Below are positions 1-8,501 of a stretch of DNA of 64,000 nucleotides, one piece after another. This stretch comes from Aureimonas sp. AU22. GTDB lineage: Bacteria > Pseudomonadota > Alphaproteobacteria > Rhizobiales > Rhizobiaceae. The position numbers were made by a program, and so were the translations under genes. The notes beneath the pieces were generated by a model. That model did no database searches. It saw only the letters and a list, made by a program, of their open reading frames with translations, and had not been told where the DNA came from. Where the stretch lies: positions 1 through 64,000 of the forward strand of contig NZ_BBWJ01000022.1 in NCBI RefSeq assembly GCF_001463745.1, given 5' to 3'. Position 1 is the first letter of the stretch; each line of letters opens with the position of its first letter.

Positions 1-2
1 AC

Positions 3-674
3 CCGCCGATCCTGACCGCGATCAACGAGGCGACGCGCGAGGCGGTGATCTCGGGACTGGAGCACTATGCAGAGTCCCTGCCGCGCGAGCGACGCTTCAT
101 GCTCAGCCGCTACCATGTGGTCGACGTCGTCCACCGCGTGGTCGGGGTCGGCAGCGTGGGCACGCGGGCCTATCTCGCCCTCCTGTTCGGCAATTCCGAT
201 CAGGATGCCCTGTTCCTCCAGGTGAAGGAGGCGATCACCCCGTCCCACGCGCCCTATGTCGCGCCGCTGCCCGAGCCCTATGGCTCCCATGACGGCGCGC
301 GCGTCGTCTACGGCCAGCGCCTGCTGCAGGCCGTCGGCGATCCGCTCCTCGGTTGGACGACGATCGGCAAGCGGCCCTTCTATGTCCGCCAGATGAAGAA
401 CATGAAGGGCGAGATCCCGCATTCGCTGCTCGGCGGCCGCTCGCTGACGTTCTTCGCCTTCGGCTACGGCGCGCTCCTGGCGCGGGCCCATGCGCGTACC
501 GGCGATGCGGCGGCCATCGCCGGCTATTGCGGCGGGGCCGAGAACCATGCCTTCGACGACGCGCTCAGCGACTGGGCCGAGGGCTATGGCGACCAGAACG
601 CGCGCGACCATCAGGCGCTCGTGGAGGCCATGGCCACCGGGCGTCTTCCCGGTGGCGCGGCGGCGCAGGCTTGA
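3..674 (+). CDS. DUF2252 family protein, C-terminal part (5' end outside window)
   Basis: The reading frame is open from the first bases of the window, so this is the last 223 residues of a longer protein. DUF2252 proteins are usually about 400 or more residues long and have a kinase-like fold of unknown substrate. The visible part holds the family-type stretches VDVVHRVVGVGSVGTRAY and ALLFGNSDQDALFLQVKEA, followed by RVVYGQRLLQAVGDPLLGW and the FYVRQMKNMKG block. The first GTG inside the window (base 45) is internal, not a start. No function is established for the family. It is followed by a 311-base non-coding stretch leading to a two-component system. Confidence 0.85.
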   Translation, partial: PPILTAINEATREAVISGLEHYAESLPRERRFMLSRYHVVDVVHRVVGVGSVGTRAYLALLFGNSDQDALFLQVKEAITPSHAPYVAPLPEPYGSHDGARVVYGQRLLQAVGDPLLGWTTIGKRPFYVRQMKNMKGEIPHSLLGGRSLTFFAFGYGALLARAHARTGDAAAIAGYCGGAENHAFDDALSDWAEGYGDQNARDHQALVEAMATGRLPGGAAAQA

Positions 675-985
675 GCGCCGCGGACGTTCGGCGGACGCCG
701 GAAATCCGCCAGCGGCCGCTCGGAGCCCGACGGGCGCTCCGGATCCCGTCGGCGTGGCTCGTCGTGGAAGCACACCGGATCCACGTCTCGCGGCGGCACA
801 CACGCTTGTGTCGCCTCATCACCCCATGCGTTCCTTTGGGTCGCGGATCATCCTTGTCGAGCCGGCGCCCTCGAACCCTGGCTGAACCCGCTCGTTCAGC
901 TTCGGTTCAAGCGGATGGCCTATCGCGGGACGCAAGGTGACCGGCCGTTCGCAAGTGTCTGACGAGGTCGTTGGGAGTTCCGGAC
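675..985 (+). promoter_or_regulatory. Upstream region of the response-regulator operon with tandem 11-base-period repeats
   Basis: No gene is seen in these 311 bases. At 873-889 GAACCC occurs twice (873-878 and 884-889) and at 894-910 GTTCAG and GTTCAA occur (894-899, 905-910). Each pair is spaced so that the repeat period is exactly 11 bases, about one helical turn. The two pairs are roughly inverted relative to each other (GAAC against GTTC). OmpR/PhoB-type regulators bind such tandem half-sites with 5-base spacers. The element lies 76-113 bases before the ATG at 986, so autoregulation of the downstream pair is the likely reading. No obvious sigma-70 promoter was picked out. Confidence 0.55.
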
Positions 986-1657
986 ATGCGTGTGCTTCTC
1001 GTGGAAGACGATCCCGTCCTCGCTCGCGAGATCGCGCATGCGCTGCGCGCCGAGAACTTCGCCGTCGACCATGCGTCCAATGGCGAGGACGGGCTGCACA
1101 TGGGCGAAACGGAAGCGTTCGACGCCGCCGTGCTCGACCTCGGCCTGCCCAAGATCGGCGGCGTCGAGGTGCTGCGCGGCTGGCGAGCGGCCGGGCGCGG
1201 CCTGCCGGTCCTGATCCTGACCGCACGCGACGGCTGGAGCGAGAAGGTCCAGGCGTTCAAGGCGGGGGCGGACGACTATCTCGTGAAGCCGTTCCGCGTC
1301 GAGGAACTCGTGATGCGGCTGCGGGCGCTCGTGCGGCGCTCGCGAGGCCACGCGGACGCCCGCATCTCGTGCGGGCCGCTCAGCTTCGATGCCCAGGTCG
1401 GCACCTTCGAGCGCGACGGCCTGCCCCTGAGGCTGACGGCGCTCGAATGGCGCATCCTCTCCTGTCTCATGTTGCGCAAGGAGATCGTCGTCCCCCGTGC
1501 CGATCTGATCGAGCGCGTCTACGAGGGCGACGCGGACGTCGATTCGAACTCGCTCGAGGTCATCATCGCGCGGCTGCGCCGCAAGATCGGACGCGACATG
1601 ATCGAGACCTCGCGCGGCCTGGGCTATCGGTTGACGGCGAGCGGAGGGGCGGCGTGA
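986..1657 (+). CDS. OmpR-family response regulator
   Basis: 223 residues. The receiver domain covers residues 1-115, with acidic pocket E7/D8/D9, phospho-acceptor D51 in VLDLGLP, T79 and K101 in VKPF. A winged-helix DNA-binding domain follows (about 130-220; LTALEWRILSCLM, NSLEVIIARLRRKIG, ETSRGLGYRL). The ATG at 986 is preferred over TTG at 971 because it begins directly with the MRVLLVEDD core. The stop overlaps the GTG of the histidine kinase gene by four bases (GTGA), so the two are translationally coupled. It resembles the PhoP/FeuP/QseB branch. Tandem repeats just upstream suggest that it controls its own promoter. The signal sensed is unknown. Confidence 0.93.
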   Translation: MRVLLVEDDPVLAREIAHALRAENFAVDHASNGEDGLHMGETEAFDAAVLDLGLPKIGGVEVLRGWRAAGRGLPVLILTARDGWSEKVQAFKAGADDYLVKPFRVEELVMRLRALVRRSRGHADARISCGPLSFDAQVGTFERDGLPLRLTALEWRILSCLMLRKEIVVPRADLIERVYEGDADVDSNSLEVIIARLRRKIGRDMIETSRGLGYRLTASGGAA

Positions 1658-3132
1658 GCAAGGGGGGTGCCGGGGCATCGCCATCCCAGGCATGGTCGCT
1701 GCGCGCCCGCCTCGTCGCATCGGCCGCCGTGTTCGTGCTCGCCGCGATCGTGGTGGTCGCCTTCGTGCTGACCGCCATCCTGAACCGCACCGTGCGCGGC
1801 GAGATCGCGAGCCGCCTCGATCTCCAGATCTCGACCATCCGAAGCGAGCTTCTTCTGCCACAGCCTCCCCCGCCCGGATCCCCGCCTCGTCCCGGCCCGC
1901 CGCTGGGCGGGGACGAGAGGGTCCGCATCGCGGGCGCCCTCGCAGGTGGACGCCTCGATGCCCCGCCCTTCGACCGACGCAGGTCAGGCTGGTACTGGCA
2001 GGTGGACGGCATGGACGAACGAGGGACCTTCGAACCGGTGGCTGCCTCCCGCTCGCTCGCAGGACGAGCGCTCCGCCTCGGCGACGAGGAGGCCGATCGA
2101 CTGGCGCCGGGGCGCGGGCCGCCGCATCGGCTGGAAGAGGCGGTGGGCGTTGCGGGAGAGCGTCTTCTGCTGCGCGCGGCGAACGTAGAGCTGGACGGCC
2201 GACCCTATCGCATCCTGGCGAGTGCGCCTGCGGGCGCCCTCCGCGACCCGTTGCGGGCGGCCGCCGCGGCTGTCGCGCTGACGCTGTTCCTGCTCGGCCT
2301 CGCGCTGGTCGCGGCGATCGTGGTGCAGGTGCGCTTCGGCCTCCAGCCTCTCGAGGCGCTGCGACGTCAGCTGGCGGCGGTTCGCGCCGGCGAGGTGGAG
2401 CGGATCGAGGGCCGCCAGCCCTCGGAACTGTCGCCGCTCGTGGCCGAACTCAACGCCCTGATCGAGCAGGATGCGGCGAATCTCCGCCAGGCGCGTCTCC
2501 ACGTCGCCAACCTCGCGCATGGGCTGAAGACGCCGCTCGCCAGCCTGTCGGCGATGGTGGAGCGGCAACCGGCGGACGCGGGCCGCACCGAACTGCTCGG
2601 CTTGGCGGAGCTCATGGATCGCCGCATCCGCCATCACCTGCGCCGCGCCCAGACGGCGGCCCTCGGCAGCTCGACGCGCCGGCGCACGGACCTCGCTGTT
2701 CACGTCGCCGACCTCGCCGCCATGTCGCGCCGGTTCCATGCCGGCTCGCCGCTGTCGATCAAGACGCAAGGCCCGGATACGCTGTTCGTTGCGGTGGACG
2801 GCGAGGATTGCGACGAGATGCTCGGCAACCTCCTCGACAACGCGATCCGCCACGCTCGGGCCCGCGTCGCCCTGTCCTACGGCCGGACCGAGAACGAGGC
2901 CTGGATCCGTGTGGCGGACGACGGGCCGGGCCTTGCGGAACACGAGATCGCCGTCGTGCAGCAGGCGGGGCGTCGGCTCGACGAGAGCGAGCCCGGCCAC
3001 GGCTTCGGCCTGCCGATCACGCGCGAGATCGCCGAGCTCTACGGCGGCAGGCTGGAGCTCGGGCGAGCCGACGAAGGCGGTCTGGCGGCGTGCCTGCGCT
3101 TGCCGACGGCCTCCGGCACCGATCCGCGTTGA
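1654..3132 (+). CDS. Membrane sensor histidine kinase (PhoQ/FeuQ-like)
   Basis: 492 residues from a GTG that overlaps the regulator stop (GTGA). There are two membrane spans (about 21-43 and 203-226) enclosing a periplasmic sensor of about 155 residues that contains a proline run near 70-83. A HAMP-like linker follows (VQVRFGLQPLEALRRQL). Phospho-acceptor H289 lies in NLAHGLKTPL, the N box is NLLDNAIRHA and the G boxes are DDGPGLA and GHGFGLPITREI. The H-box with GLKTPL is typical of PhoQ-type kinases. It should phosphorylate the regulator encoded immediately upstream. The ligand is not deducible. Confidence 0.92.
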   Translation: MSKGGAGASPSQAWSLRARLVASAAVFVLAAIVVVAFVLTAILNRTVRGEIASRLDLQISTIRSELLLPQPPPPGSPPRPGPPLGGDERVRIAGALAGGRLDAPPFDRRRSGWYWQVDGMDERGTFEPVAASRSLAGRALRLGDEEADRLAPGRGPPHRLEEAVGVAGERLLLRAANVELDGRPYRILASAPAGALRDPLRAAAAAVALTLFLLGLALVAAIVVQVRFGLQPLEALRRQLAAVRAGEVERIEGRQPSELSPLVAELNALIEQDAANLRQARLHVANLAHGLKTPLASLSAMVERQPADAGRTELLGLAELMDRRIRHHLRRAQTAALGSSTRRRTDLAVHVADLAAMSRRFHAGSPLSIKTQGPDTLFVAVDGEDCDEMLGNLLDNAIRHARARVALSYGRTENEAWIRVADDGPGLAEHEIAVVQQAGRRLDESEPGHGFGLPITREIAELYGGRLELGRADEGGLAACLRLPTASGTDPR

Positions 3133-3395
3133 GCCAAGGCACACGCTCCCGCCGCCCCGGACGCGACCGCGCGGGGGACGAAGCGAACGATCAGGATCGA
3201 CCGCTTCCGTTCAACGATCGAAGGGTCTCCGCCGACTGCGCCGAGCCGAAACCCGTCTGACCACTCCCAGGCGTCCGCGTTCTCGCCCGTCCGAGGCCAG
3301 AACGGGTGGTTTCCCGACGGTTTGCTCTCGAACTGGGAACCGAGAAAGCTGCCGCCCGCAAGCAAAGGTGAGCGTTGCGAACGAACGATCCCCTT

Positions 3396-4220
3396 CTATG
3401 CCGCAGGCACGGAAACGGTCACTCGCAGAAACGTTGCCTCGATCACGGTAGTCGATTTCGAGGGGCTGGCATTCTGTCTCTCGAAGAGGTCTTCGAGCTC
3501 GCCTTGAAGATCAGCGTTCCGACCCGCGGCGGCGGCGGCCTCAAACGCATTCATTGTCGGTCCGTAGTACAGCCGGAACGCGTCAACGACCTTGGATGGT
3601 GGATCCGGAAACTCGAACCGGAACGAGTCCCTGTCGAACGAAATCCGGTCCGCGGCGATGCCAGCCGCTTCGAAACGCTCGGTGACATCTGCCTCGATGC
3701 CCCACCTCATCGGGCTGACGAAACCTTCGGGCGGAGGCGGTGAGTACGCGGAGCTTATTTTCAGAACCTGCGCCACGAGCGTCGGATCGTTCGGGATCCA
3801 ATTGCCCATGAAGATGCGTCCACCAGGGCGCGTGACGCGGACCATCTCCTTGGCAACGTCGAAGGGTCGGGGGGCGAACATGGCACCGAAGACGCTGACG
3901 ACCAGATCGAAGGTCTTGTCTTCCAGGTCCGAAAGGTCGCTGGCATCGCCTTCCTGGAACAGAATATTCGTGAGGCCCTGTTCCCGCGCCCGTCGATTTC
4001 CGGCCGCAACGAGATTGCTGGCGATATCGACGCCCAGCACATCTGCCCCTAGCTTCGCCGCCGGGATGGCGGTCGTACCGTCGCCGCAGCCGAGATCGAG
4101 GACCTTCATGTCCGATCTTATGCCCAGGCTGCCGACAAGAGCTTCGCCACTGCTGCGCATGCCGGTCGCGATGCGCGTAAAATCACCTTTCTCCCAAAGC
4201 GCTTTGTTCGGATTCATCAC
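3396..4220 (-). CDS. Class I SAM-dependent methyltransferase
   Basis: 274 residues. Motif I VLDLGCGDGTT (about 40-50) binds S-adenosylmethionine, acidic residue D65 or so follows in GVDIASN, and FDLVVSVFGAMFAPRPFDVAKEMVRVTRPGGRIFMGNW gives motifs II-III of the Methyltransf_11/25 families. The C-terminal part (WGIEADVTERFEAAGI...) is as in UbiE-related small-molecule methyltransferases. Two adjacent ATGs start the frame. It stands alone, convergent with the histidine kinase (263 bases apart). The substrate is unknown. Confidence 0.88.
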   Translation of the reverse strand: MMNPNKALWEKGDFTRIATGMRSSGEALVGSLGIRSDMKVLDLGCGDGTTAIPAAKLGADVLGVDIASNLVAAGNRRAREQGLTNILFQEGDASDLSDLEDKTFDLVVSVFGAMFAPRPFDVAKEMVRVTRPGGRIFMGNWIPNDPTLVAQVLKISSAYSPPPPEGFVSPMRWGIEADVTERFEAAGIAADRISFDRDSFRFEFPDPPSKVVDAFRLYYGPTMNAFEAAAAAGRNADLQGELEDLFERQNASPSKSTTVIEATFLRVTVSVPAA

Positions 4221-4567
4221 ATCCTCCCATGAGACTGATGCCGACTATCTCTGCATTCTCAGCGCGAGCAGGACGGAAAATGGCATGGGGCAGGTCGCGA
4301 AATTGGCGGCGGCGGTCGAGTCAGGTTGTGAGCGGGCAACTCTCCCCGCATTCTACCCAAAGACATCGTGGTGACAGCGACGCCCAAGCATCGCCTGATC
4401 GCTCATGGATCATACCGCATTCGTTGTTGAGCGCAAAGCCACCGCCATTGGATGTCGCCCGAATGAAGTCTTAAGAAAAAGAAGGATCGAAAGTTGTCGG
4501 TCCACCCGACCAGAGACACCTCGGCCTTCAAACGGGTGGCCAGGGGATCGTCCGCTTTTCGGCGGCC
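4221..4567. other. Intergenic stretch without recognisable gene
   Basis: 347 bases between the methyltransferase start and the NmrA-type reductase stop, both on the minus strand. It should hold the promoter of the methyltransferase gene. It is less GC-rich than its surroundings around 4440-4500. No coding pattern, hairpin or repeat could be supported. Confidence 0.5.
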
Positions 4568-5482
4568 TCAGGCCCTGTTGTAGGCCCAGCCGTCCTTGGC
4601 GCCGAGCGCCTTGGCGAAGGCGTCGCGGCCGGTGCCCGCAAGCCATTGCGAGAAGCGTTTGAGGTCCGGCTCGATCCGGCGCAGGGCGTCGAGATCCGCG
4701 TGTCCCGCGACCGGACCCTCGTCCATGAGCTCGGTCAGCTTGGCGAGAAAGGGATTGGCCGCCAGAACGTCGTCGGCAAAGCGCGCATAGGCGATGGGGC
4801 GGCCCGCCGCGTGGCTGAACAGCGCTTCCAGCTCGCTCCCCGTCAATGCGTCGCCTGCGATCTCGAACGTCTGCCCGCCGAACCGTTCCGGGCCCGCGAA
4901 CACGGCGGCCACGATCCGGCCGATATCCTCGACGGCGATGAACTGCATCGACTGGTCGGGCCGGGCGAAGAAGGTGAAGCGGTCCTCGTCCAGCCCGAAG
5001 CCCGGCATCGTCAGCATCTCCATGAAGGTCGCCGGGCGCACGATCGTCCAGGTGATCGGCAGGGTGCGGATATGGGCCTCGATCCGCGCCTTCGTATCGA
5101 AGTGAGCGACGCCCGTCGGCTCCTCGCCTACCGCAGCGCCCGAACTGTAGACGAGATGCCGGACGCCGCTCTCCACCGCCAGATCCGCGACCGCGACCCC
5201 GTACCGGACCTCGTCCTCGTCCGTCACCTCGCCGGTCGGCGAACTCGGCTGGACGCTGAACACCCCCCGGACGCCCTCCATCGCGCGTTGCAGGGAGGCC
5301 CGGTCGTCGAAGCTGCCCTGCACCAGTTCGGCACCGGCCTCCGCAAGCGCCCTCGCCTTCGCGGACGACATGTCTCGCACCAGGGCGCGAACGGGTCGCT
5401 TCCCCCTCAAAAGAGCGTTCGCGACCGATCCGCCCTGTTGGCCGCTGGCGCCGAACACGAGAATGGGCAAGGGACGGGACAT
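4568..5482 (-). CDS. NmrA/HSCARG-type NAD(P)-binding protein
   Basis: 304 residues from ATG 5482; a longer frame reaches 5518, but MSRPLPILVFGASG is the natural start. The Rossmann motif GASGQQGG (about 10-17) binds NAD(P), and R24-R32 lie where NmrA-type proteins contact the dinucleotide phosphate. NmrA-like blocks (GVRGVFSVQPSS, HLVYSSGAAV, TWTIVRPATFMEML, FIAVEDIGRIVAAVF) run through the chain. Family members are redox-sensing regulators or quinone/isoflavone-type reductases of atypical SDR fold. It is divergent from an HxlR regulator that probably controls it, a frequent arrangement for such reductases. Confidence 0.88.
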   Translation of the reverse strand: MSRPLPILVFGASGQQGGSVANALLRGKRPVRALVRDMSSAKARALAEAGAELVQGSFDDRASLQRAMEGVRGVFSVQPSSPTGEVTDEDEVRYGVAVADLAVESGVRHLVYSSGAAVGEEPTGVAHFDTKARIEAHIRTLPITWTIVRPATFMEMLTMPGFGLDEDRFTFFARPDQSMQFIAVEDIGRIVAAVFAGPERFGGQTFEIAGDALTGSELEALFSHAAGRPIAYARFADDVLAANPFLAKLTELMDEGPVAGHADLDALRRIEPDLKRFSQWLAGTGRDAFAKALGAKDGWAYNRA

Positions 5483-5584
5483 CGTGAGAACCCTTTGGTT
5501 GCTGCAAGGGTTCTCCATCTATACCCATGCAGCCCGGGTCGGAAGACGGCACACGAGCCACCCTCGGGCACAGGAATGATACGA
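5483..5584. promoter_or_regulatory. Divergent promoter region, NmrA-type reductase / HxlR regulator
   Basis: 102 bases between two divergent starts, which is the expected binding place of the HxlR protein. The stretch begins with GAGAACCCTTTGGTTGCTGCAAGG-like bases in which GGTT/AACC half-sites flank the NmrA-type start, but no perfect operator could be defined by eye. Confidence 0.4.
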
Positions 5585-5998
5585 ATGGAGCGACGGATCC
5601 ACGGACGGCCCTACGAGGAGACCGACAAGGGCCCCGTGTTCCGCCCGTGCGCCCCGAACAGTGTCCTCGCGCGGCTCGGCGACAAGTGGACGATCCTCGT
5701 CATGAGCCATCTGGCGGTGGCGCCGGGGCACCGCCTGCGCTTCTCGGCCCTGAAGAACGGCATCGAGGGCATCACGCAGCGCATGCTCACCGTCACGCTG
5801 CGCCATCTGGAGCGCGACGGGCTCGTGGCGCGCCATTACTTTCCCGAAGTGCCGCCGCGCGTCGAGTACGAGCTGACCGAGATGGGGACGGGCATGCTGC
5901 CCGCCCTGGAAGGCTTCACCTCCTGGATCCGGGACAACTGGCCGCGCATCGAGGCGTGCCGTCGCCGCTACGACGGCGGGGACGACGCCGCGCCATGA
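5585..5998 (+). CDS. HxlR-family winged-helix transcriptional regulator
   Basis: 137 residues. The HxlR signature is complete: CAPNSVLARLGDKWTILVMSHLA near the N-terminus, RFSALKNGIEGITQRMLTVTLRHLERDGLVAR as the recognition helix and wing, and PPRVEYELTEMG at the end. ATG 5585 is chosen because AGGA (5572-5575) sits at a proper distance; ATG 5576 is a possible alternative adding three residues. Such proteins respond to quinones, aldehydes or oxidants and repress neighbouring oxidoreductases, here the divergent NmrA-type gene. Confidence 0.9.
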   Translation: MERRIHGRPYEETDKGPVFRPCAPNSVLARLGDKWTILVMSHLAVAPGHRLRFSALKNGIEGITQRMLTVTLRHLERDGLVARHYFPEVPPRVEYELTEMGTGMLPALEGFTSWIRDNWPRIEACRRRYDGGDDAAP

Positions 5999-6130
5999 CC
6001 CCGCGGATCCGACACCTCGTGCCGGTCGGCGGATGGGCGCCGCGTTCGCCGGGGCGCGACATCCGTTTCCCGATGGCGGAGGCCGCGCGTGCGCAGATCG
6101 CCGCGCCCGGCTGGAGATGAACCCCGTGCC

Positions 6131-6901
6131 CTAGATCGCGCGCGTCGCTCCGCCGTCGACGCGCAGCTTGGTGCCGGTGACGTAGGATGCCTGCTGCGAG
6201 GCGAGGAAGACCACGGCCGCCGCGAACTCGGCGGGCTGGCCGTAGCGTCCGGCGGGGATAGCGGCGATCGAGGCTTTCTGCACGGCCTCGACGCTGGTGC
6301 CGGAGCGCGTTGCGTTGGCCGCGTCGAGTTCGGCGAGCCGCGTCGTCTCGATGCGCCCGGGAAGCACGACATTGACGGTGACGCCGTCGCCCGCGACCTC
6401 CCCGGCCAGCGTCTTCGACCAGCCGACGACGGCGGCCCGGATGCCGTTGGACAGGGCGAGGTTCGCGATCGGCTGCTCGACGCCGGACGACGCCACCGTG
6501 ACGACGCGGCCCCAGCGGCGCTCGCGCATCGGCGGCAGGAGGCGTCCGGTGAGGTGGAAGAGGTTGGCGGCCATCGTCTCGAACTGCGCCAGCCAGATGC
6601 CGCGCGCCACCGACGCGGCCGGGCCGGGCGGGGGGCCGCCGGAATTGTTGACGAGGATGTCGACGCCGCCGTCCGCCAGGAGCCGGTCGGCCAAGGCGTC
6701 GATCGTGGCGACGTCCGAGAGATCGGCCGAGACGGCGGTCAGCCCCGCGATGCCGCCGCCCCAGGCCTCGATCGCCTCGGCGTTGCGGGCGACGGCGGTG
6801 ACCGCAACGCCCTCGGCGAGCAGCCCCTCGGCGATCGCGCGTCCGAGGCCGCGGCTCGCGCCCATGACGAGCGCGCGGCGGCCCGTGATTCCGAGATCCA
6901 T
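6131..6901 (-). CDS. SDR-family oxidoreductase (FabG-like, atypical active site)
   Basis: 256 residues. The glycine motif is MGASRGLGRAIAEGL (about 13-27), the NNSGGPPPG block is the NNAG equivalent, and the C-terminal GQPAEFAAAVVFLASQQASYVTGTKLRVDGG is typical of classical short-chain dehydrogenases. Where YxxxK is expected the chain reads NLALSNGIRAAVVGWSKTLA, so the catalytic tyrosine and lysine are not in the usual places; SSGVEQP keeps the serine. The start overlaps the stop of the preceding lyase gene by one base (TGATG). It is the last gene of the leftward catabolic operon. It probably reduces or oxidises a carbonyl released by the lyase; the exact substrate is unknown. Confidence 0.88.
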   Translation of the reverse strand: MDLGITGRRALVMGASRGLGRAIAEGLLAEGVAVTAVARNAEAIEAWGGGIAGLTAVSADLSDVATIDALADRLLADGGVDILVNNSGGPPPGPAASVARGIWLAQFETMAANLFHLTGRLLPPMRERRWGRVVTVASSGVEQPIANLALSNGIRAAVVGWSKTLAGEVAGDGVTVNVVLPGRIETTRLAELDAANATRSGTSVEAVQKASIAAIPAGRYGQPAEFAAAVVFLASQQASYVTGTKLRVDGGATRAI

Positions 6902-7821
6902 CAGTTCAACTCCTTCAGGCGCTGTTCCTGCCGCGCCACCAGCCGTTCGATGTCGGCGACCGTCTGCGGCGTGAGGCTGCCGCCCGGCCGACGCAGCGCG
7001 GCGCTCGCAATGATGCCGCGACGTGCCATGACATACTTGCGCACCGCAAGGCCGACGCCCGGCTGCTGCTCGAAGCGGGCGAGCGGGAGATAGGCGTCGA
7101 AGAGGTCGTGCGCACGCTCGACCTCGCCGGCCTGCATGTGCCGGACGACGTCCACCATCATCTCGGGATAGGCGAAGCCCGTCATCGCGCCGTCCGCGCC
7201 GCGTCCCATCTCCTCGGGCAGGAACATGCCGCCGTTGCCGCACAGGATCGAGATGCGTCGGTCGAGCGAGCCCTCGGCACGCAGCGCCGTGATCTTGTCG
7301 AGCCCCGGCCAGTCCTCGTGCTTGAGGCAGACGCAGGTCGGCAGATCGCGCACGATGCGCCGGATCACCGGCACCGACATCTGCACGTTGGTGACGAGCG
7401 GGAAGTCCTGCAGCACGAAGGGCACGTCGCCGGTGAACTCGGCGGCCTGCTGGTAGTAGGTGACGATCTGGTCGTCGGTGCGCAGCGCGCCGGGCGGCGC
7501 GATCATCACGCCCGCCGCGCCGTCGTCCATCACCATCTTCGTCAGCGCGGCCATCTGCGCGAAGCCCGCCGCCGAAACGCCGACCACCACCGGCACGCGG
7601 CCGGAGACGCGGGCGAGAATGCGCCGGACGACCGTCTGCGATTCCTCGATCGTCAGCTTCTGCGCCTCGCCCATCATCCCGAGCACGGTGAGCCCCGTGG
7701 CGCCGCAATCGAGGTAGAAGTCCACCATCCGATCGGTGCTTTCGAGATCCAGCGCCCCGTCGTCGCCAAACGGCGTGACGGCGATGACGTAGACGCCCTT
7801 CGCGCTTTCGTTCAGTCGCAT
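6901..7821 (-). CDS. Dihydrodipicolinate synthase/N-acetylneuraminate lyase family protein
   Basis: 306 residues from ATG 7821, which overlaps the racemase stop by one base (GTG 7824 is possible). This is a TIM-barrel class I aldolase: Schiff-base lysine K167 in CLKHED, and GMMGEAQKLT near 48-56 at the pyruvate-binding loop. The usual YNxP tyrosine motif is replaced by Q138-D139-F140-P141, so the proton-relay tyrosine of DapA/NanA is missing. This argues against true lysine biosynthesis. Operon context with racemase, amidohydrolase and SDR suggests a retro-aldol or dehydratase step on a 2-keto acid in a degradation pathway. Confidence 0.87.
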   Translation of the reverse strand: MRLNESAKGVYVIAVTPFGDDGALDLESTDRMVDFYLDCGATGLTVLGMMGEAQKLTIEESQTVVRRILARVSGRVPVVVGVSAAGFAQMAALTKMVMDDGAAGVMIAPPGALRTDDQIVTYYQQAAEFTGDVPFVLQDFPLVTNVQMSVPVIRRIVRDLPTCVCLKHEDWPGLDKITALRAEGSLDRRISILCGNGGMFLPEEMGRGADGAMTGFAYPEMMVDVVRHMQAGEVERAHDLFDAYLPLARFEQQPGVGLAVRKYVMARRGIIASAALRRPGGSLTPQTVADIERLVARQEQRLKELN

Positions 7822-8501
7822 CACCGGTGTTCTCCTTGGTTCTGTTGGGCGCGGGCCAGCGCCACGCGGCCGATGGCCATGGCGGCCGCGGCCTCGCAGG
7901 GTTCGATGACGGGTCTGCCGACCGCGTCCTCCAGCGCGGCCCGAAAGCGGGTCATGCCGGCGCAGCCGAGGATCAGGACGTCGGCGCCATGCGCATCGCG
8001 TAGAGTCCGCCCGACCTCCTGGAGGCGCCCGAAGGTCCGCGTCTCGTCGGTGAGTTCGGCGACGCCGAGTTCGAGGGGCAGGTCGGCGGCGAGGCGGTCC
8101 ATGACGCCCATGGCGCCGAGCATGCGCATGTGGCGCGGCACCGAGCGCTGGAGGATCGACAGGATGCCGAAGCGCTGGCCGACCGACATCGCCGTCAGGA
8201 TCGCGCTTTCCGCAATACCGAGCACCGGGCGACGGCTCTGCTCGCGCAGTGCGGCAAGACCGGGATCGGAGAAGCAGGCGACCACGAAGGCCGAGGCTTC
8301 GTCTTCCAGCGCTGCGGCGCGCCGGAGGAGCGGCGCGACGACGCCGTCGACATGGGCCTGGGTCTCGATCCCCTTCGGTCCCTCGTCGAGCTGGATCGCC
8401 GCGATCGGCACGGGGCTGGAGGCGCGTAAGCCGTCCATCGCCCGGTCGATGCCGGCCGTCACCACCTCGCTGGAATTCGGGTTGACGATGAAGATGGTCA
8501 T
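7821..8501 (-). CDS. Asp/Glu/hydantoin racemase family protein
   Basis: 226 residues. The two catalytic cysteines of the family are present: C76 in VVACFSDPG and C180 in LILGCAGM. The family uses them as acid/base pair on either side of the alpha carbon. NPNSS at the N-terminus and the P-x-I-E-P-x-E block near the C-terminus fit hydantoin racemase (HyuE/HyuA-type). It overlaps the amidohydrolase stop by four bases (ATGA). Together with the hydantoinase at 18.2 kb it would interconvert 5-substituted hydantoin enantiomers. Allantoin or aspartate racemase activity is an alternative within the family. Confidence 0.88.
   Translation of the reverse strand: MTIFIVNPNSSEVVTAGIDRAMDGLRASSPVPIAAIQLDEGPKGIETQAHVDGVVAPLLRRAAALEDEASAFVVACFSDPGLAALREQSRRPVLGIAESAILTAMSVGQRFGILSILQRSVPRHMRMLGAMGVMDRLAADLPLELGVAELTDETRTFGRLQEVGRTLRDAHGADVLILGCAGMTRFRAALEDAVGRPVIEPCEAAAAMAIGRVALARAQQNQGEHR

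Noticed and set aside
1692-3260. Long plus-strand open frame overlapping the histidine kinase
   Set aside because: Arg/Gly/Pro-rich shadow frame of high-GC DNA; the other frame has all kinase motifs.
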